A DNA stretch of 64,000 bases, from contig JAMPIT010000890.1 in assembly GCA_026261815.1 (NCBI GenBank), positions 13,112,001 to 13,176,000 of the forward strand, written 5' to 3'. Every line of letters starts with the position of its first letter. The first letter of the stretch is position 1. The position numbers and the translations under genes are program-made. The notes under the pieces are model-generated. The model worked only from the letters and a program-made list of their open reading frames with translations, did not search any database and was not told the origin of the DNA. Below, piece by piece: positions 63,181 through 64,000 of the stretch. Source of the stretch: Monarcha castaneiventris obscurior. Its lineage: Eukaryota; Chordata; Aves; Passeriformes; Monarchidae.

Positions 63181-64000
63181 CAGAAGAAAATCTGCCTCTT
63201 GACTTTAAAAACACTCTATGGCAATGTGATTCCTTGGCAATATCATTCCTTCTTTGGAAGTATTTGTGGGTAAATGTAGAGGAACAGAATGAGTTATAAT
63301 GATGCTAGCAAAAATACGATAGAAAAGATCATAGTGCCCTGTATTTTTCTACCATTTTATCATCTGAAGAGTTCTGAAGGGTTACAAGTAATTGTTTACA
63401 AATTAATTATTTGCAAAATAATTACATGGGGGTAATTATCTCAAAAATCACAATGGACAAGCAAAGATTAAATTTGGTTTTGTTTTACATAAAGGGAACT
63501 TTGAGGAAAAAAAATCAAGTCTAAAGTGTTTAGGTCTAAAGCCTAAAACTAGAATCCTCCATCTCTTGTCCTTTCAAACAAAAAAAATTAATATTCACAG
63601 GTGTGTAGCACTTTCAGCTATATCAAGGATGGCAGTGGATTCATATTGGTAAACCACATGACGTAATATTTTTTGAGGTGAAAGTGTCCCACTGTGACAT
63701 CTTCTTCATTGTGGAATTCAAGAGTGAAAACTTATGTGTTCTGGATAAAGCTGTGATGATTTGAAGATGAATTTGCAAGAAAATGTCACCTATTTTGGAT
63801 GCTGATTCCGGATAAGAGTGGGAGAAAGTTCACGTCTGTGGCCTTTCCTCATTTCCCCACTATTTTGATAGGTGCCCACTGATGTTTCTAGGTTCTCATC
63901 TGCCAATGACAACTAAACTCTGACAGGCTTCCCCCAGCCCAATTTATTTTTTCCTCCCTTGTATACAAAACAGTGTCATTTTTACAGAAGTTGTATTTTC
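63181..64000. other. Unannotated AT-rich end of the window
   Basis: No ORF over 60 codons, repeat or RNA is recognised here. Confidence 0.5.

Noticed and set aside
1..64000. CRISPR arrays, bacterial operons, ribosome binding sites
   Set aside because: The CR1, MIR and LTR content and low CpG show vertebrate nuclear DNA. No regularly spaced repeats or compact coding layout exist.

Overview
The window looks like bird nuclear DNA, most likely intergenic or long-intron sequence. The evidence is several CR1 LINE copies, three of them with the avian-type 3' end (short ATTCTRTG-like repeats after a 'gaggtc-ttcc-aa' block), and one complete solo LTR of a type I associate with avian ERVL-like retroviruses. 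Ancient MIR-type SINE remnants fit an amniote genome. A neoavian or passerine host is plausible from the LTR but unproven. I recognise no protein-coding gene, tRNA, rRNA or known microRNA. Open reading frames are short (longest 177 codons), scattered over both strands, and match no family I know.

Layout. 1-5.1 kb: a 569-bp solo LTR with an intact 5-bp target-site duplication (172-750), an old CR1 reverse-transcriptase fragment (about 3985-4400), a MIR-like SINE (about 4568-4775) and a CR1 3' tip (about 5065-5125). 7.3-9.0 kb: a GC-rich, CpG-poor block, then the largest CR1 copy (about 8160-9039). 10.0-10.2 kb: the best MIR-like copy. 13.4-13.8 kb: a reverse-strand CR1. 24.2-24.9 kb: a very old CR1 of the reptile/L3-like kind. 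25.4-26.1 kb: a 177-codon unassigned ORF and a CR1 tip. 34.5-34.7 kb: a reverse MIR-like copy. 37.0-37.5 kb: the one clear CpG island, holding a 10-bp minisatellite. 52.8-53.0 kb and 58.4-58.8 kb: two further CR1 copies. 59.9 kb: a 24-A run. 61.9-62.2 kb: a C-rich block. 62.9 kb: an 18-bp motif repeated with a 22-bp period.

The rest is repeat-poor sequence of about 40-45% GC. Some AT-rich blocks packed with homeodomain-like cores (about 10.2, 17.0, 28.1, 33.0, 40.3, 54.4 and 62.8 kb) could be conserved regulatory DNA, but I cannot test conservation. The most coherent reading is a CpG-island promoter near 37 kb lying in a region of possible enhancers and fossil retroelements of at least three apparent ages. 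The gene or noncoding RNA served by that island is not identifiable here. Boundaries marked 'about' come from comparing the sequence by eye with remembered consensus sequences.
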